From IMG/VR virus record IMGVR_UViG_3300045922_000947, positions 1 through 40,054 of that record: a stretch of DNA of 40,054 nucleotides; one strand, given 5' to 3'. Made by a program: the position numbers and the translations under genes. Below the pieces are notes generated by a model. That model saw nothing but the letters and a program-made list of their open reading frames with translations, made no database searches and was not told where the DNA came from. This document shows positions 28,838 to 36,868 of the stretch, in pieces. Numbering within the stretch: position 1 is the first letter of the stretch; each line of letters starts with the position of its first letter. Origin of the DNA: a virus.

Positions 28838-28849
28838 GTCCGCCGCCTC

Positions 28850-29200
28850 CTACCGTTTGATCGTGTAAATCCCGAATCTGACGAGGTTGCTGTTCGCCTG
28901 CAGGTACAGGTTGCCGTCCGGCTGCTGCCAGCCGGGCAGGTCGAACGGACCGAGCACGTGAATGGCGCCGGCCGCGATCGACACGTTCGTCAGGTCGCCC
29001 GTCCGGTTCTGCGGGTCCGGCGTGCTGGTGATCGTGTACGTGCGCGCGACCGTGTCCGTGTTCTGGATGATCAAAATGTCATCCCGTGTCAGCGCGAACT
29101 GGTTGAGGTTGGTCGTGTCCGCCGCCGTCATGGTCACCGCGAGACCGGCGGTCGGGTACGGGCCGGACCCGGTGGTTTTCGTGAGCGTCGTGCGTGGCAT
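28850..29200 (-). CDS. Beta-sandwich structural protein (116 aa)
   Basis: A 116-residue beta-rich protein (DDILIIQNTDTVARTYTI, VSIAAGAIHVLGPF, LYLQANSNLVRFGIY). It resembles small virion proteins found next to tail tube or capsid genes that may decorate the head or tail. No catalytic motif is present. It is separated from the zinc-finger gene by 3 bp. Confidence 0.7.
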   Translation of the reverse strand: MPRTTLTKTTGSGPYPTAGLAVTMTAADTTNLNQFALTRDDILIIQNTDTVARTYTITSTPDPQNRTGDLTNVSIAAGAIHVLGPFDLPGWQQPDGNLYLQANSNLVRFGIYTIKR

Positions 29201-29203
29201 AGG

Positions 29204-29551
29204 CTATTCCTCCGTCGTGACTGCTGGTGTTTCTGGCGTCTCGCTGGCTGCCGGTTCTGCCGTTACGCGTCGCGCGCGACGTGCTGGTGCCGTGGCCGGC
29301 TCATGCTGCTCAGCAACCGGCTGCGGGATCTCATGCACGAGCCGGATGTGCTCGGCCAGCCGGTCGGCGTCGGCGAACGTCGCCGGACACTGCGTGCAGG
29401 GGAACACGCGCTGCCGGACCGGCTGCGGGATCTGATGAACCAGCCGGATATGCTCGGCCATCCACGCCGCATCCAGGCTGTCCCGGTCGCAGTACGGGCA
29501 GCGGTAGTAGTCCCAGCCCGCGTAGACGCCCGCCGGTGTTACGGTGCTCAT
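29204..29551 (-). CDS. Protein with two tandem C2H2 zinc fingers
   Basis: A 115-residue protein. Two units of the form C-x2-C-x12-H-x4-H lie at C18/C21/H34/H39 and C52/C55/H68/H73. Both end in AEHIRLVH followed by (Q/E)IPQPV, so one is a duplicate of the other. A Thr/Ala/Glu-rich tail follows (about 85-115). This is a classic C2H2 pattern, rare in bacterial viruses. The gene lies inside the head-tail joining operon and overlaps its upstream neighbour as ATGA. It could bind DNA or RNA, or be a small adaptor in head completion. The upstream frame extension to 30322 is a shadow. Confidence 0.85.
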   Translation of the reverse strand: MSTVTPAGVYAGWDYYRCPYCDRDSLDAAWMAEHIRLVHQIPQPVRQRVFPCTQCPATFADADRLAEHIRLVHEIPQPVAEQHEPATAPARRARRVTAEPAASETPETPAVTTEE

Positions 29552-30027
29552 AGGACGATGTCCTCCTCGATCGTGATCTCGAATTCGTACCGGTAGCCGA
29601 TCGTTCCCTCGCCCCAGATGCCGTCCGTGAGGGCCACGCGCAGCGTGCTGCTGCCAAACGTCGGCCCGTGCGAGAACGACAGGTCGCCCAGGCCGAGCAC
29701 AGTGTCGTTGAACCGGTCGCGGACAAACCCGGCGAACAGGGCGTTGGGGATCGCATCGGCATAGCTCTGCAATCGCTGCAGATCGTCCGGCAGGTGTTTC
29801 CGTGGCGTGACCAGGTCGCAGCGGATCGTGTGCACCGCCAGGCGTGCGGCGTAGCCGTTGCCACGATCGGCCGTGCCGAGCCGGTGGGCGCCGGCAACCG
29901 GATACAGGAGCAGCGTCACCGTGTCGTAGTTGGCGTCGCGCGGCTGCGCCGGCTGATCGATCGCCGCCAGCGCCGGATCGGCCAGTAGATCGTTGCGAAT
30001 CTCCGTGAGCGCCGCCGCGAGGCTCAT
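29548..30027 (-). CDS. Tail terminator/completion-like protein
   Basis: A 159-residue protein with an N-terminal helix (LAAALTEIRNDLLADPALAAI), a strand (YDTVTLLLYPVAG), AVHTIRCDLVTPRKHLPDDL, a helix (LQSYADAIPNALFAGFVRD) and a terminal strand (IGYRYEFEITIEEDIV). This matches the alpha/beta layout of gpU-like tail terminators, which cap the tail tube and join it to the head. It follows the HK97 gp10-like gene, the usual order. Confidence 0.7.
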   Translation of the reverse strand: MSLAAALTEIRNDLLADPALAAIDQPAQPRDANYDTVTLLLYPVAGAHRLGTADRGNGYAARLAVHTIRCDLVTPRKHLPDDLQRLQSYADAIPNALFAGFVRDRFNDTVLGLGDLSFSHGPTFGSSTLRVALTDGIWGEGTIGYRYEFEITIEEDIVL

Positions 30028-30488
30028 CAGGCACCTCCCAGCGTCTGCTCAATGTCGTGCGCAAACACCGCGACCGCGCGGACGATCTCGGGCTCAGCGG
30101 CGTGCACCGCGTCACGGAGGAACGGCCGTGGTCGCGTCCCACGCCGCGCGATTGCGCGCTGCAGCGCATACGGGTTGACGCCGTGCCGTTTTGCCCATGT
30201 GCGCAACGGGGCAATCGGCGGCCAGTGCGGCCGCGTCCCCTCGTGGACGAACGGCGCGTAGAAGACGTTCGTGCCGACGCGCGCGTAGCGTGGTGGGATG
30301 CCGCTGTCGATCTCACGCCCAATGGAATTGCGCAACCGGCTGGTATCCACCGGCGCCAGCCCGCGCGCTTCGTTCTGCAGCGCGATCGACGCGCGGTCGA
30401 GGAACCGGCGCTGCGGCCCGGCGATCTGCGCCGGCGCGAGCTTCCTCGTCAACTCGGGGATGCCGTGGATCTGGACGTGGATCTTCAT
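30027..30488 (-). CDS. HK97 gp10-like neck/tail completion protein
   Basis: 153 residues, with the start at complement 30486-30488 overlapping the preceding stop as ATGA. The frame is open further upstream but antisense-like. It has IHVQIHGIPELTRKL, ALQNEARGLAPVDTSRLRNS, VGTNVFYAPFVHEGTRPH and RPRPFLRDAV, the well-known signature of HK97 gp10-like proteins, which bridge the connector and tail terminator. Confidence 0.85.
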   Translation of the reverse strand: MKIHVQIHGIPELTRKLAPAQIAGPQRRFLDRASIALQNEARGLAPVDTSRLRNSIGREIDSGIPPRYARVGTNVFYAPFVHEGTRPHWPPIAPLRTWAKRHGVNPYALQRAIARRGTRPRPFLRDAVHAAEPEIVRAVAVFAHDIEQTLGGA

Positions 30489-31093
30489 ACGGCCTCTCCT
30501 ACCGGCAACCGGCGCCGGTATGGATCCAGCAGTTGCCGCACGTCCGGGTCGAGTCGCGGGATCGCCTGCAGCACGCCGATCTCTGGCGCACCAGCAAGGC
30601 CGAACGGTGCATCGCGCCGTTTGAAGAGCCGCGCGACCAGCAGCGCGCACGCCTCGATCACCGGCGCCGGCACAGCCGTCGCGTAGCCCCACGTTCCCGT
30701 GATCTTCACGCCGCGCGCGACCCTGACCGGGAACAACTTCGTTGACGACGGCGCCACCCGGATTGCCACATACGGCTCGCCACGCGCCGGTGCATCGTCC
30801 GGTTCGAGGTCGTAGTCGGTGAACGCCCACGACGTCTCGTAGACCCGGTCGCCGTCGCCGTCGGTCGCAATCGCCGTCACGGAGACGGCGTCGTACGGCA
30901 GGATCAGGTAGTCCGGCCAGATGGCGGTCAGGTACCGGTCACCGGTCGTGGTGAAAAACGCCCTGCCCGTGTAGGCATCGATCTGCCGGGAGGCGGCCGT
31001 GATCATGCTGTCGAGCACGGCGTCATGCGCCGTCCCGGTCAGGTCGAGGCGCGTTTTCATCTCGGCGACGGTGAGGTACCCGTTCGTGGGCAT
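30485..31093 (-). CDS. Head-tail connector (gp6-like adaptor)
   Basis: A 202-residue protein. YLTVAEMKTRLDLTGTAHDA and DSMITAASRQIDAYTGRAFF at the N-terminus are the signature of gp6/gp15-like adaptor proteins, which bind under the portal. A beta insert (about 55-130) and helix VIEACALLVARLFKRRDAPFG follow. The ATG overlaps the upstream stop as TGATG. Confidence 0.85.
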   Translation of the reverse strand: MPTNGYLTVAEMKTRLDLTGTAHDAVLDSMITAASRQIDAYTGRAFFTTTGDRYLTAIWPDYLILPYDAVSVTAIATDGDGDRVYETSWAFTDYDLEPDDAPARGEPYVAIRVAPSSTKLFPVRVARGVKITGTWGYATAVPAPVIEACALLVARLFKRRDAPFGLAGAPEIGVLQAIPRLDPDVRQLLDPYRRRLPVGEAV

Positions 31094-31338
31094 CAGGCCG
31101 GCTCCACTCCTTGCCGGTCAGCGCGTCGCTGCCGGCCGCGAACCATCCGGTCGGCTGGGGGAGCCGCGACGTCACGCTCCCCCTGCTGCTCAGGCTCGGG
31201 CTCAGCCGTTACCGGGACGATGCAGCCGGGCGAATCACGCAGCAGCCACGCCGCCTCCTCTGGCGAGAGGTCAATCTCGTCACCAGGCGCCAGCACCCGG
31301 CTGCTGGTGCGATAGGCGTGGCAGACCCGGTAGCGCAT
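31093..31338 (-). CDS. Small head protein (81 aa)
   Basis: The ATG at complement 31336-31338 overlaps the preceding stop as TGATG, with GGAGGG at 7 nt. The core YRVCHAYRTSSRVLAPGDEI, DLSPEEAAWLLRDSPGCIVP resembles short phage proteins with a small SH3-like fold found between capsid and connector genes. The C-terminal 30 residues are acidic, then basic. Likely structural or assembly role. Confidence 0.7.
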   Translation of the reverse strand: MRYRVCHAYRTSSRVLAPGDEIDLSPEEAAWLLRDSPGCIVPVTAEPEPEQQGERDVAAPPADRMVRGRQRRADRQGVEPA

Positions 31339-31778
31339 CAGATGCCCTCCATCCGGACCAGGCACCAGACGGTGACCACCAGGTCAGCCGTCGTCCCGTT
31401 CCAGGATGCGTTCGTCGAAATCTCAGCACCGATCCGGTCGCCGGCGTTGAATTTGACCGTGTCGCGCGGTACGCGCTTGTAGGCTGACTGCTGCGTCGTG
31501 ATCGTCATCGTCGTGACCGTCTTCTCGGTGCCGTTGATCGTCGCGCCGGCCGTCAACTGCCCGGCCGTGGCGGCCGCCGACAGCCGGGCGGAGATGGCGA
31601 CGATCTCGCCGGCGAACGGCATCACGATGCTATTGACGGCGTTGGTCGCCGCCGCCGAGCCGGTGTTGCCCTCGCTGATGACGAGCGCGACGTCGGTCTG
31701 GGATGCCGCGAGATCGTCCTGCATGAACGTCAGGGCGACTAACTGCCCGCGGCTGGCATCAGGCGTCAGGAGGCTCAT
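31338..31778 (-). CDS. Putative capsid decoration protein
   Basis: A 146-residue beta-rich protein directly after the capsid gene (VALVISEGNTGSAAATNAVN, IVMPFAGEIVAISARLSAAA, FNAGDRIGAEISTNASWNG). A small beta-sandwich protein at this position is usually a cement or decoration protein that stabilises the head. No family is identified with certainty. Confidence 0.65.
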   Translation of the reverse strand: MSLLTPDASRGQLVALTFMQDDLAASQTDVALVISEGNTGSAAATNAVNSIVMPFAGEIVAISARLSAAATAGQLTAGATINGTEKTVTTMTITTQQSAYKRVPRDTVKFNAGDRIGAEISTNASWNGTTADLVVTVWCLVRMEGI

Positions 31779-31788
31779 ACGTCACCTC

Positions 31789-33276
31789 CTAGACCGTGAT
31801 GTTGTAGGCGACGGCGGCCGCCTCAATCGCAGACGCAGCGCCGGTCGGCGTGAACCGGCCGAGGCCCATCCGCAGCGTGTAGACGATGCGCGTCTGGTCG
31901 GTCGCCGGCAACCGCTCGGACTCGAGTTTCACGCGCCGGCGCCAGCCGACAACGAACCCGCGCCGGTTGAACGCGACGATCTGCCCCTTCGTGTTGTTGG
32001 CCGGGGTGTTGCTGACCATGCCAGCGGCGTTCGTCAACGGCACCGCAATCGAGCTCACGACCGGGTGGCCGATGACGCGCGCGACCTCGCCGGCAAGCAC
32101 GTTCGGGTTCGGCCGCGTCAGGTTCGCCGCGATCACCTCATCGAGCAGGGCGATCCGGTCGGCGGTCTGCGGGTCGGCGACGAACACCAGGTCGTTCGGA
32201 TCGGTCGGGTGGCCCCAGTCCACCAGGTTGGCCGCGTCGATCATCCGCGACCGCAACTGGCGGAACGTCTCCAGCGAGACGGTGCCGGCCACATCGAGAC
32301 CGTTGCCCGTGTTGTCCACCAGCGCCGCGTGCCGGATCCCGTCCGTCGCCAAATAGTGCTTGGTGTCCGGCGGATCGGCATCAACCAGGTTGATATTCCC
32401 GGTCGCAGCGTTCGTCTCGTCACCGTTGATGACGACCGAGTCGCTGTAGTGCGCCAGCGCCTTGGCAGCCTGCATCCGGAGGAACGGCACGAACGGAATA
32501 ATGGAATCCTCCTCCATTTCGCCGCTCCACATCTGGTGGATCGCGAACTTCCTCGCGTTCACCTGGACGCGGTTGCTGCCCGTTTTCACGGTCGCCATGT
32601 TTGGCGAGTTGTTGGCCGTCGCCTCTGAGACGAACAGCATCTCGGGGATATCGACCTCGACCGGCAGGTAGGTCGTCGGCGCCGTCATCTCGAACGAGTT
32701 GAGCAGCGCAAACACGCGAGAGTCGGGACGCGCGGCGGCCCAGAGCTCACCGACATATTGCGCGCCGACCAGTTGCTGGCCGAACCCGGACTCGCCGGTG
32801 TCCATCGCGCGGAGCTGGTGCTCGATCCACTCCTCGCGGCTCATGGTGCCGCGCACCGAGCGAGGGACGCGTGGCCAGAGATTGTCCAGCGCCTGCCGGT
32901 CGATCTGCCGGATTTCCTCCTCCGTCAGATACCGAGCGCTGGAAAGTTCGTGGAACGCGCGCTCCAATTCGGGGCTTGGGCCGGGGTAGAATCCGGCGTC
33001 GATTTTTCGCTGCCCCTTGAGCGACGTCTGCAGGTCGTACAGGTACTCGATATCCTCGACGGTCAGGTTCCAGCGTGCGAATTTCGATCCGGCAAGCCGA
33101 TCGTCGCCACCGGAAAATTTCATCTTGCGCACGAACGCCGGGTCGGCCAGCAGCCCGTCGAGGTGCTGTTTGACCATCTCCTCGATTTTCTGTGGCGAGA
33201 TGGCCTCGGAGACCTTTCCCTCGATCGCGCTCATGCGCTCGATGATCTGCTGTGTGAGTTCCTCAAGCGTGCTCAT
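31789..33276 (-). CDS. Major capsid protein (HK97 fold)
   Basis: 495 residues. The ATG at complement 33274-33276 overlaps the protease stop as TGATG, with GGAGG 6 nt upstream. A TTG one codon earlier is less likely. Residues about 1-150 form a helical, removable delta-like region. LPVEVDIPEMLFVSEATANN, RKFAIHQMWSGEMEEDSIIP, SDSVVINGDE, FVADPQTADRIALLDE, VIGHPVVSSIAVP and a final FNRRGFVVGWRRRVKLESER show the N-arm, E-loop, spine helix and P-domain order of HK97-fold capsid proteins. The protease just upstream would trim it. Confidence 0.9.
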   Translation of the reverse strand: MSTLEELTQQIIERMSAIEGKVSEAISPQKIEEMVKQHLDGLLADPAFVRKMKFSGGDDRLAGSKFARWNLTVEDIEYLYDLQTSLKGQRKIDAGFYPGPSPELERAFHELSSARYLTEEEIRQIDRQALDNLWPRVPRSVRGTMSREEWIEHQLRAMDTGESGFGQQLVGAQYVGELWAAARPDSRVFALLNSFEMTAPTTYLPVEVDIPEMLFVSEATANNSPNMATVKTGSNRVQVNARKFAIHQMWSGEMEEDSIIPFVPFLRMQAAKALAHYSDSVVINGDETNAATGNINLVDADPPDTKHYLATDGIRHAALVDNTGNGLDVAGTVSLETFRQLRSRMIDAANLVDWGHPTDPNDLVFVADPQTADRIALLDEVIAANLTRPNPNVLAGEVARVIGHPVVSSIAVPLTNAAGMVSNTPANNTKGQIVAFNRRGFVVGWRRRVKLESERLPATDQTRIVYTLRMGLGRFTPTGAASAIEAAAVAYNITV

Positions 33277-34421
33277 CAATGACCTCCAAATTTGGCGAGC
33301 GCCTCAGCGATTGTCGCCAGGTAGCGCTCAGCGTCTGCATCGTTCTGCTGTTCCTGCTTTGGCGTCGCTGAATCCAGGACCTCCTGGATGAGCGTTTTTG
33401 CCTGTTCGAGCCGTTCCCGGTTGCGCGCCGACAAGACCGCACCGGCCCGGTGCGCCTGCCACGCGAAGACCTCTGGAATCAACTCGGGTTCACCCTCAAC
33501 AAACAGACCGCGAATTTCCCCGGGCGACAGCGCCTCGAGGTCGCGTGCCGTGCGAAACTCTGGTGGTTCCCGGTCAAATTGCCGGTAGTGCCGGGCGAGG
33601 TGGTTGTAGACGCCGCGCCGGTCGGCATCGGGGATTTCCGTCCCCGGCTGCATCAGCCGCGCCATCGCGGCGGCGACGCCGCGCCAGACGACGCGGCCGT
33701 CGACCAGGTGGTGGGGCAGCTTGTAGGCGCGTTTCAGCGAGGGATCGAGTGAATCGTCAACCCAGGCGTGCATCATCCTCAGGACGTCCGGGTCGTTCGG
33801 CGCTTTCGCGACCTCGGCCGGCCCGTCCCACGGCGTGTCTTCCGGCGCCATCTCGGTCGTGTGTGGCGGGATCGCGCCACGCAGCGCCGGCTGTACGTCG
33901 CGCGGTTCCTCGCTCGCCGCAGCAAATTCGGCGAGGTCGCGACTCAGGGCAGCAAGCGCGGCACGCTGGCGGGCGATCAGGGCATTCGGATCGCCCGGCA
34001 CCGGCACCGCACTGATGTCGAGCAGGTCAGCCGACGTCACGATCGCGCGTGCCGGCGATTTCTCGTCAGCCGGCTGCATGTCCAGCGTCTCCCAGCCGAC
34101 CGAGACGGCATGCAGGAACCCGTCGCGATATTTGCGTTCGATCGATTGCGCGAACGGGTCGGACCGGTCGAACGTCACGGTCGCCACGAGCCGGTTATCC
34201 TCAACATTGACGTCGGCGCGACCGATCGGTGGCGCATCGTAGCTGTGCGCCCAGAGGACGACCGGGTTGCGCCGGTAATTGTCCAGGCGCCACGCGTCGG
34301 CGCGGATGATCAGGCCGTCACGTCCCGGTTCCTCGGTTGAGGCGATAAACCGCAACGGCGCTTCAGCGTCCGGTTGCGCATTCGCCTCGCGATCTAACAC
34401 GGCGCGGAGATAGTTCGGCAT
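33276..34421 (-). CDS. Prohead protease with C-terminal scaffold region
   Basis: A 381-residue protein. The N-terminal 150 residues fit the HK97 gp4 (U35) family: RNPVVLWAHSYDAPPIGRA gives the catalytic His (H59), DGFLHAVSVGWE gives the Ser (S107), and DLLDISAVPVPGDPNA is the conserved strand with acidic residues. A middle domain (about 195-300, PEDTPWDGPAEVAK...MMHAWVDDS...GVYNHLARHYRQFD) is common in phage proteases fused to other functions. A helical C-terminus (about 330-381) may act as scaffold. The ribosome site is weak (GGGGAA). A terminator-like structure lies in its leader. Confidence 0.85.
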   Translation of the reverse strand: MPNYLRAVLDREANAQPDAEAPLRFIASTEEPGRDGLIIRADAWRLDNYRRNPVVLWAHSYDAPPIGRADVNVEDNRLVATVTFDRSDPFAQSIERKYRDGFLHAVSVGWETLDMQPADEKSPARAIVTSADLLDISAVPVPGDPNALIARQRAALAALSRDLAEFAAASEEPRDVQPALRGAIPPHTTEMAPEDTPWDGPAEVAKAPNDPDVLRMMHAWVDDSLDPSLKRAYKLPHHLVDGRVVWRGVAAAMARLMQPGTEIPDADRRGVYNHLARHYRQFDREPPEFRTARDLEALSPGEIRGLFVEGEPELIPEVFAWQAHRAGAVLSARNRERLEQAKTLIQEVLDSATPKQEQQNDADAERYLATIAEALAKFGGH

Positions 34422-34434
34422 GTCCGGTTCCCCA

Positions 34435-34496
34435 CAAAAAACGAAACCGCCGGGGATACCCGGGTGGCGCGCACGTCACCCAGTCTCCTCCGGCGG
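34435..34496 (-). terminator. Branched terminator-like structure before the protease
   Basis: CCGCCGG and CCGGCGG pair 7 bp around a 36-nt loop that contains an inner GGGTG/CACCC stem, and TTTCGTTTTTT follows on the minus strand. The long loop makes it a weaker terminator than the one at 9754. It may reduce the flow from the packaging genes into the capsid genes or act as a processing site. It lies just before the protease start. Confidence 0.5.
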
Positions 34497-34571
34497 CTCT
34501 CCAGTCGCCTCTGCAGTTGGCGTGCAGGTCAATCGCCTGCACCGATTACACAACAGTGTACGAAATTTCCG

Positions 34572-34730
34572 TTAGCGTAGCCAGGGCCACCGTTTCGCGA
34601 GCAGGGCAAGCAGCAATTTGGCCGCCTCAGCCAGGCAGTACGCCACATACGGCGCATCGGCGAGACTCGCCGCGGCGTGGCTGTGCGAGCGTGGACGTTG
34701 CGACGTGATCTCTCCGTCCGGCAGGGTCAC
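34572..34730 (-). CDS. Small helical protein after portal (52 aa)
   Basis: A GTG start overlaps the portal stop as GTGA, with GGAGG 7 nt upstream, which sets the start inside a longer open frame. A polar N-terminus (DGEITSQRPRSHSHAAA) is followed by a helix (PYVAYCLAEAAKLLLALLAK) that ends KRWPWLR. The last helix could be amphipathic or membrane-active. No family is recognised. Confidence 0.6.
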   Translation of the reverse strand: MTLPDGEITSQRPRSHSHAAASLADAPYVAYCLAEAAKLLLALLAKRWPWLR

Positions 34731-36868
34731 AGCGCTGCCTCCACATCGGTGATGAACCGGAGGGTGCACCGGCAGTTCACGCTCATTGCTGCCGTGCTCA
34801 TCAGGCCGGGGCCAGGGCCGGTTGCGCCACCGACGTCGAAATTCTCGTGCAGTTTCCGGCGCTGGCCGTGCGCGAGGAAATGTTCCAGCCGCGTCCGGCC
34901 GTCTAATGTCGCCACCCACTCCTTCATCGCCACCACACCGGACTGGCGCGCGGCCTCGATCGAGCCGGACGTCGAGGCAGCAACAACCTCGGTACGCGCG
35001 ATCCGTTCGGCCTCGAAGAGCCGGTTTTGCATGACGTTCTGGACGCGCGACATGAGCTGCGGAATCCCCTCACCGTTCGCGAGGCCGTCACTGAGCTCAG
35101 ATTTCAGCGCCTGCCACGTCGTCTCATTCACCTCGCGCGCAAATCGCTGTGCCTGCCCCTCCAGCGCGCGCACGACGTGAGGATCGAGCACGTCGAACGC
35201 CATCGCCAGGTCGAGACTGGCGAGCGTCGCGTTCCCCATATCCTGCGCCACCGGTGGCAAAAATCCTTCCGGCGGTTCCTCGCCACGTGGCGTGTAGGCG
35301 GCGCGCTGAAATTCCTTGATCCAGCGTGGCATCGCAAAGATTTTTGCGAGCAGGTCGCCGGCTGACAGGCGCATGCCGTGCGCGTCGCGTTCGAGCTCGA
35401 CCTGGCTGAGCTTGGTCAGGATCGCCTGGCGCTGGCGCCGGAACAGCGACTGCACGACGTCGCGCACGCGTTCCTCGTGCGGATCGAGCACCTCAGCGAC
35501 GCGCGCGAGGTACGCAACGTGCTCGGGCGATCCGTAGGGCAGGCTGCCGGGCGCCTGGTGCTGGCGCTGCATCCGTTCCGGTGCCGGCTGCTGCTCTGCC
35601 GGCTGGGCCGGTTCCGGTGGCTGCGACGTCGCGACCGGCGCCAGATTCGACGGCGCCCACCACGCGTCGCCCCACGGGACCGGATCCAGCCCGCGCTGCT
35701 GCCGGTACTCGTTGATCGTGATCACCCCACGGTCAAGTTCCCCAGCAGCAATCTGCCAGCGTTCGGCCTCAGACTCACGCAGGACGGCGACGCCCGAGAA
35801 ATCGAATTCGGCGACGTCCGCCTGGCCGGAAAACATCGGCAAAATCTGCTCGGTAATCTCGGTGGCGATAAAGCGTGCCTCGGGGACGATCGTGTCGGTC
35901 CACACGGCGAGCCGGGCAGCGTTGACGTTCTCATAGGTGCGCTGGCCGCCGATCAGGTCAAGCGGCACACCGAACGCGCGCGCCACGTCCTCCAACGACC
36001 ATTTCAGTGCGCCCAGGAACTCGGCGTCTTTCGGGCTCAGCGCCAGTTGTTTGACGCCGATCTCGCGATCGAAGACGCCCCACCGGTGGGCATTCCTCGC
36101 CCCCTTGAACTCACGGTTGAGCACCTCCTCGAGGACCTTGCGTTCCTGCGGTGAGAAGTCGGGCTGCCCCGGCCCAGGGAACAGAAATCCACCAGCTTGG
36201 ATCCCGCGTTCGAAGAGCCCGACGTTGGCGTTTGTGGCAGCAATGGCGAGGTCAGCCGACAGCCGTGCCGCGGCAAGCGGTGACAGGCCGGCGTACTCGT
36301 TGAGGGGGTTCGGGTACCGCAACCACCATGTTTCCTCGGGCGAGAACGGGATCGGTTCCGAGCCCCATGCCTCGTAGACGAACCCCCGGACGTACCGGTC
36401 GCGATCCGGCAGGACACGGACGCGATCCGGTCGCGCCCACCACAATTCGCGCGGCGGCCCCAGCCGTGCGCCGTTGCCACGTTCGAGAAACACATAGGCC
36501 GAGCCGGTCAGGCACAGGCTCCACTCGATCATCTCGATCAGGCGGTTCCACGTCCAGAACGGATTCACGCGGCTGAACAATTCGACCACCGGTCCGGACG
36601 TCACCTCGCGCCGTTCGCCGCCCCGGACGCGATAGAAGCGCAACGGCAGGCTCGACAGCAGGGACGCACGCAGCCGGACGCAGGTGTAGACGGCGTTCGA
36701 CAGCGTTGCGTAGGTGAGGAGCTTGGTCGAGGCGATCTCGGCAGGATCGTACCCCGTTTCCTGCCGGAACGGGTCAACGACGGCAGGGCCGGTGACAAAC
36801 GCACGGCTGCCGTCGGCCTGCGCCATTGCCCGGCCGATGCGTTCACCAATCCACGTCAGCAGACCCAT
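34727..36868 (-). CDS. Portal protein fused to MuF-like head morphogenesis domain
   Basis: A 713-residue protein. Residues about 1-430 are an HK97-family portal: AVYTCVRLRASLLSSLPLRF, SGLCLTGSAY-like CLTGSAYVFLERGN, WWLRYPNPLNEYAGLSPLAA, GVPLDLIGGQRTYENVNAA and ITINEYRQQRGLDPVPWGD. A Pro/Gln-rich linker (about 435-475) leads to a MuF domain (about 560-713) with RIARTEVVAASTSGSIEAAR, VAMKEWVATLDGRTRLEH and a final VNCRC. The portal forms the dodecameric DNA channel, and the MuF part is usually a separate minor head protein. GGGGAGGG precedes the ATG, and the gene overlaps TerL by 26 bp. Confidence 0.92.
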   Translation of the reverse strand: MGLLTWIGERIGRAMAQADGSRAFVTGPAVVDPFRQETGYDPAEIASTKLLTYATLSNAVYTCVRLRASLLSSLPLRFYRVRGGERREVTSGPVVELFSRVNPFWTWNRLIEMIEWSLCLTGSAYVFLERGNGARLGPPRELWWARPDRVRVLPDRDRYVRGFVYEAWGSEPIPFSPEETWWLRYPNPLNEYAGLSPLAAARLSADLAIAATNANVGLFERGIQAGGFLFPGPGQPDFSPQERKVLEEVLNREFKGARNAHRWGVFDREIGVKQLALSPKDAEFLGALKWSLEDVARAFGVPLDLIGGQRTYENVNAARLAVWTDTIVPEARFIATEITEQILPMFSGQADVAEFDFSGVAVLRESEAERWQIAAGELDRGVITINEYRQQRGLDPVPWGDAWWAPSNLAPVATSQPPEPAQPAEQQPAPERMQRQHQAPGSLPYGSPEHVAYLARVAEVLDPHEERVRDVVQSLFRRQRQAILTKLSQVELERDAHGMRLSAGDLLAKIFAMPRWIKEFQRAAYTPRGEEPPEGFLPPVAQDMGNATLASLDLAMAFDVLDPHVVRALEGQAQRFAREVNETTWQALKSELSDGLANGEGIPQLMSRVQNVMQNRLFEAERIARTEVVAASTSGSIEAARQSGVVAMKEWVATLDGRTRLEHFLAHGQRRKLHENFDVGGATGPGPGLMSTAAMSVNCRCTLRFITDVEAAL

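Noticed and set aside
29551-30322. A 372-residue version of the zinc-finger protein
   Set aside because: The extra N-terminus is Arg/Ser-rich and antisense-like and covers two well-supported genes. The ATG at 29551 overlaps the upstream stop as ATGA.
30488-30830. N-terminal extension of the gp10-like protein
   Set aside because: The family start MKIHVQIHG lies at 30488 with an ATGA overlap. The upstream part is a shadow of the connector gene.
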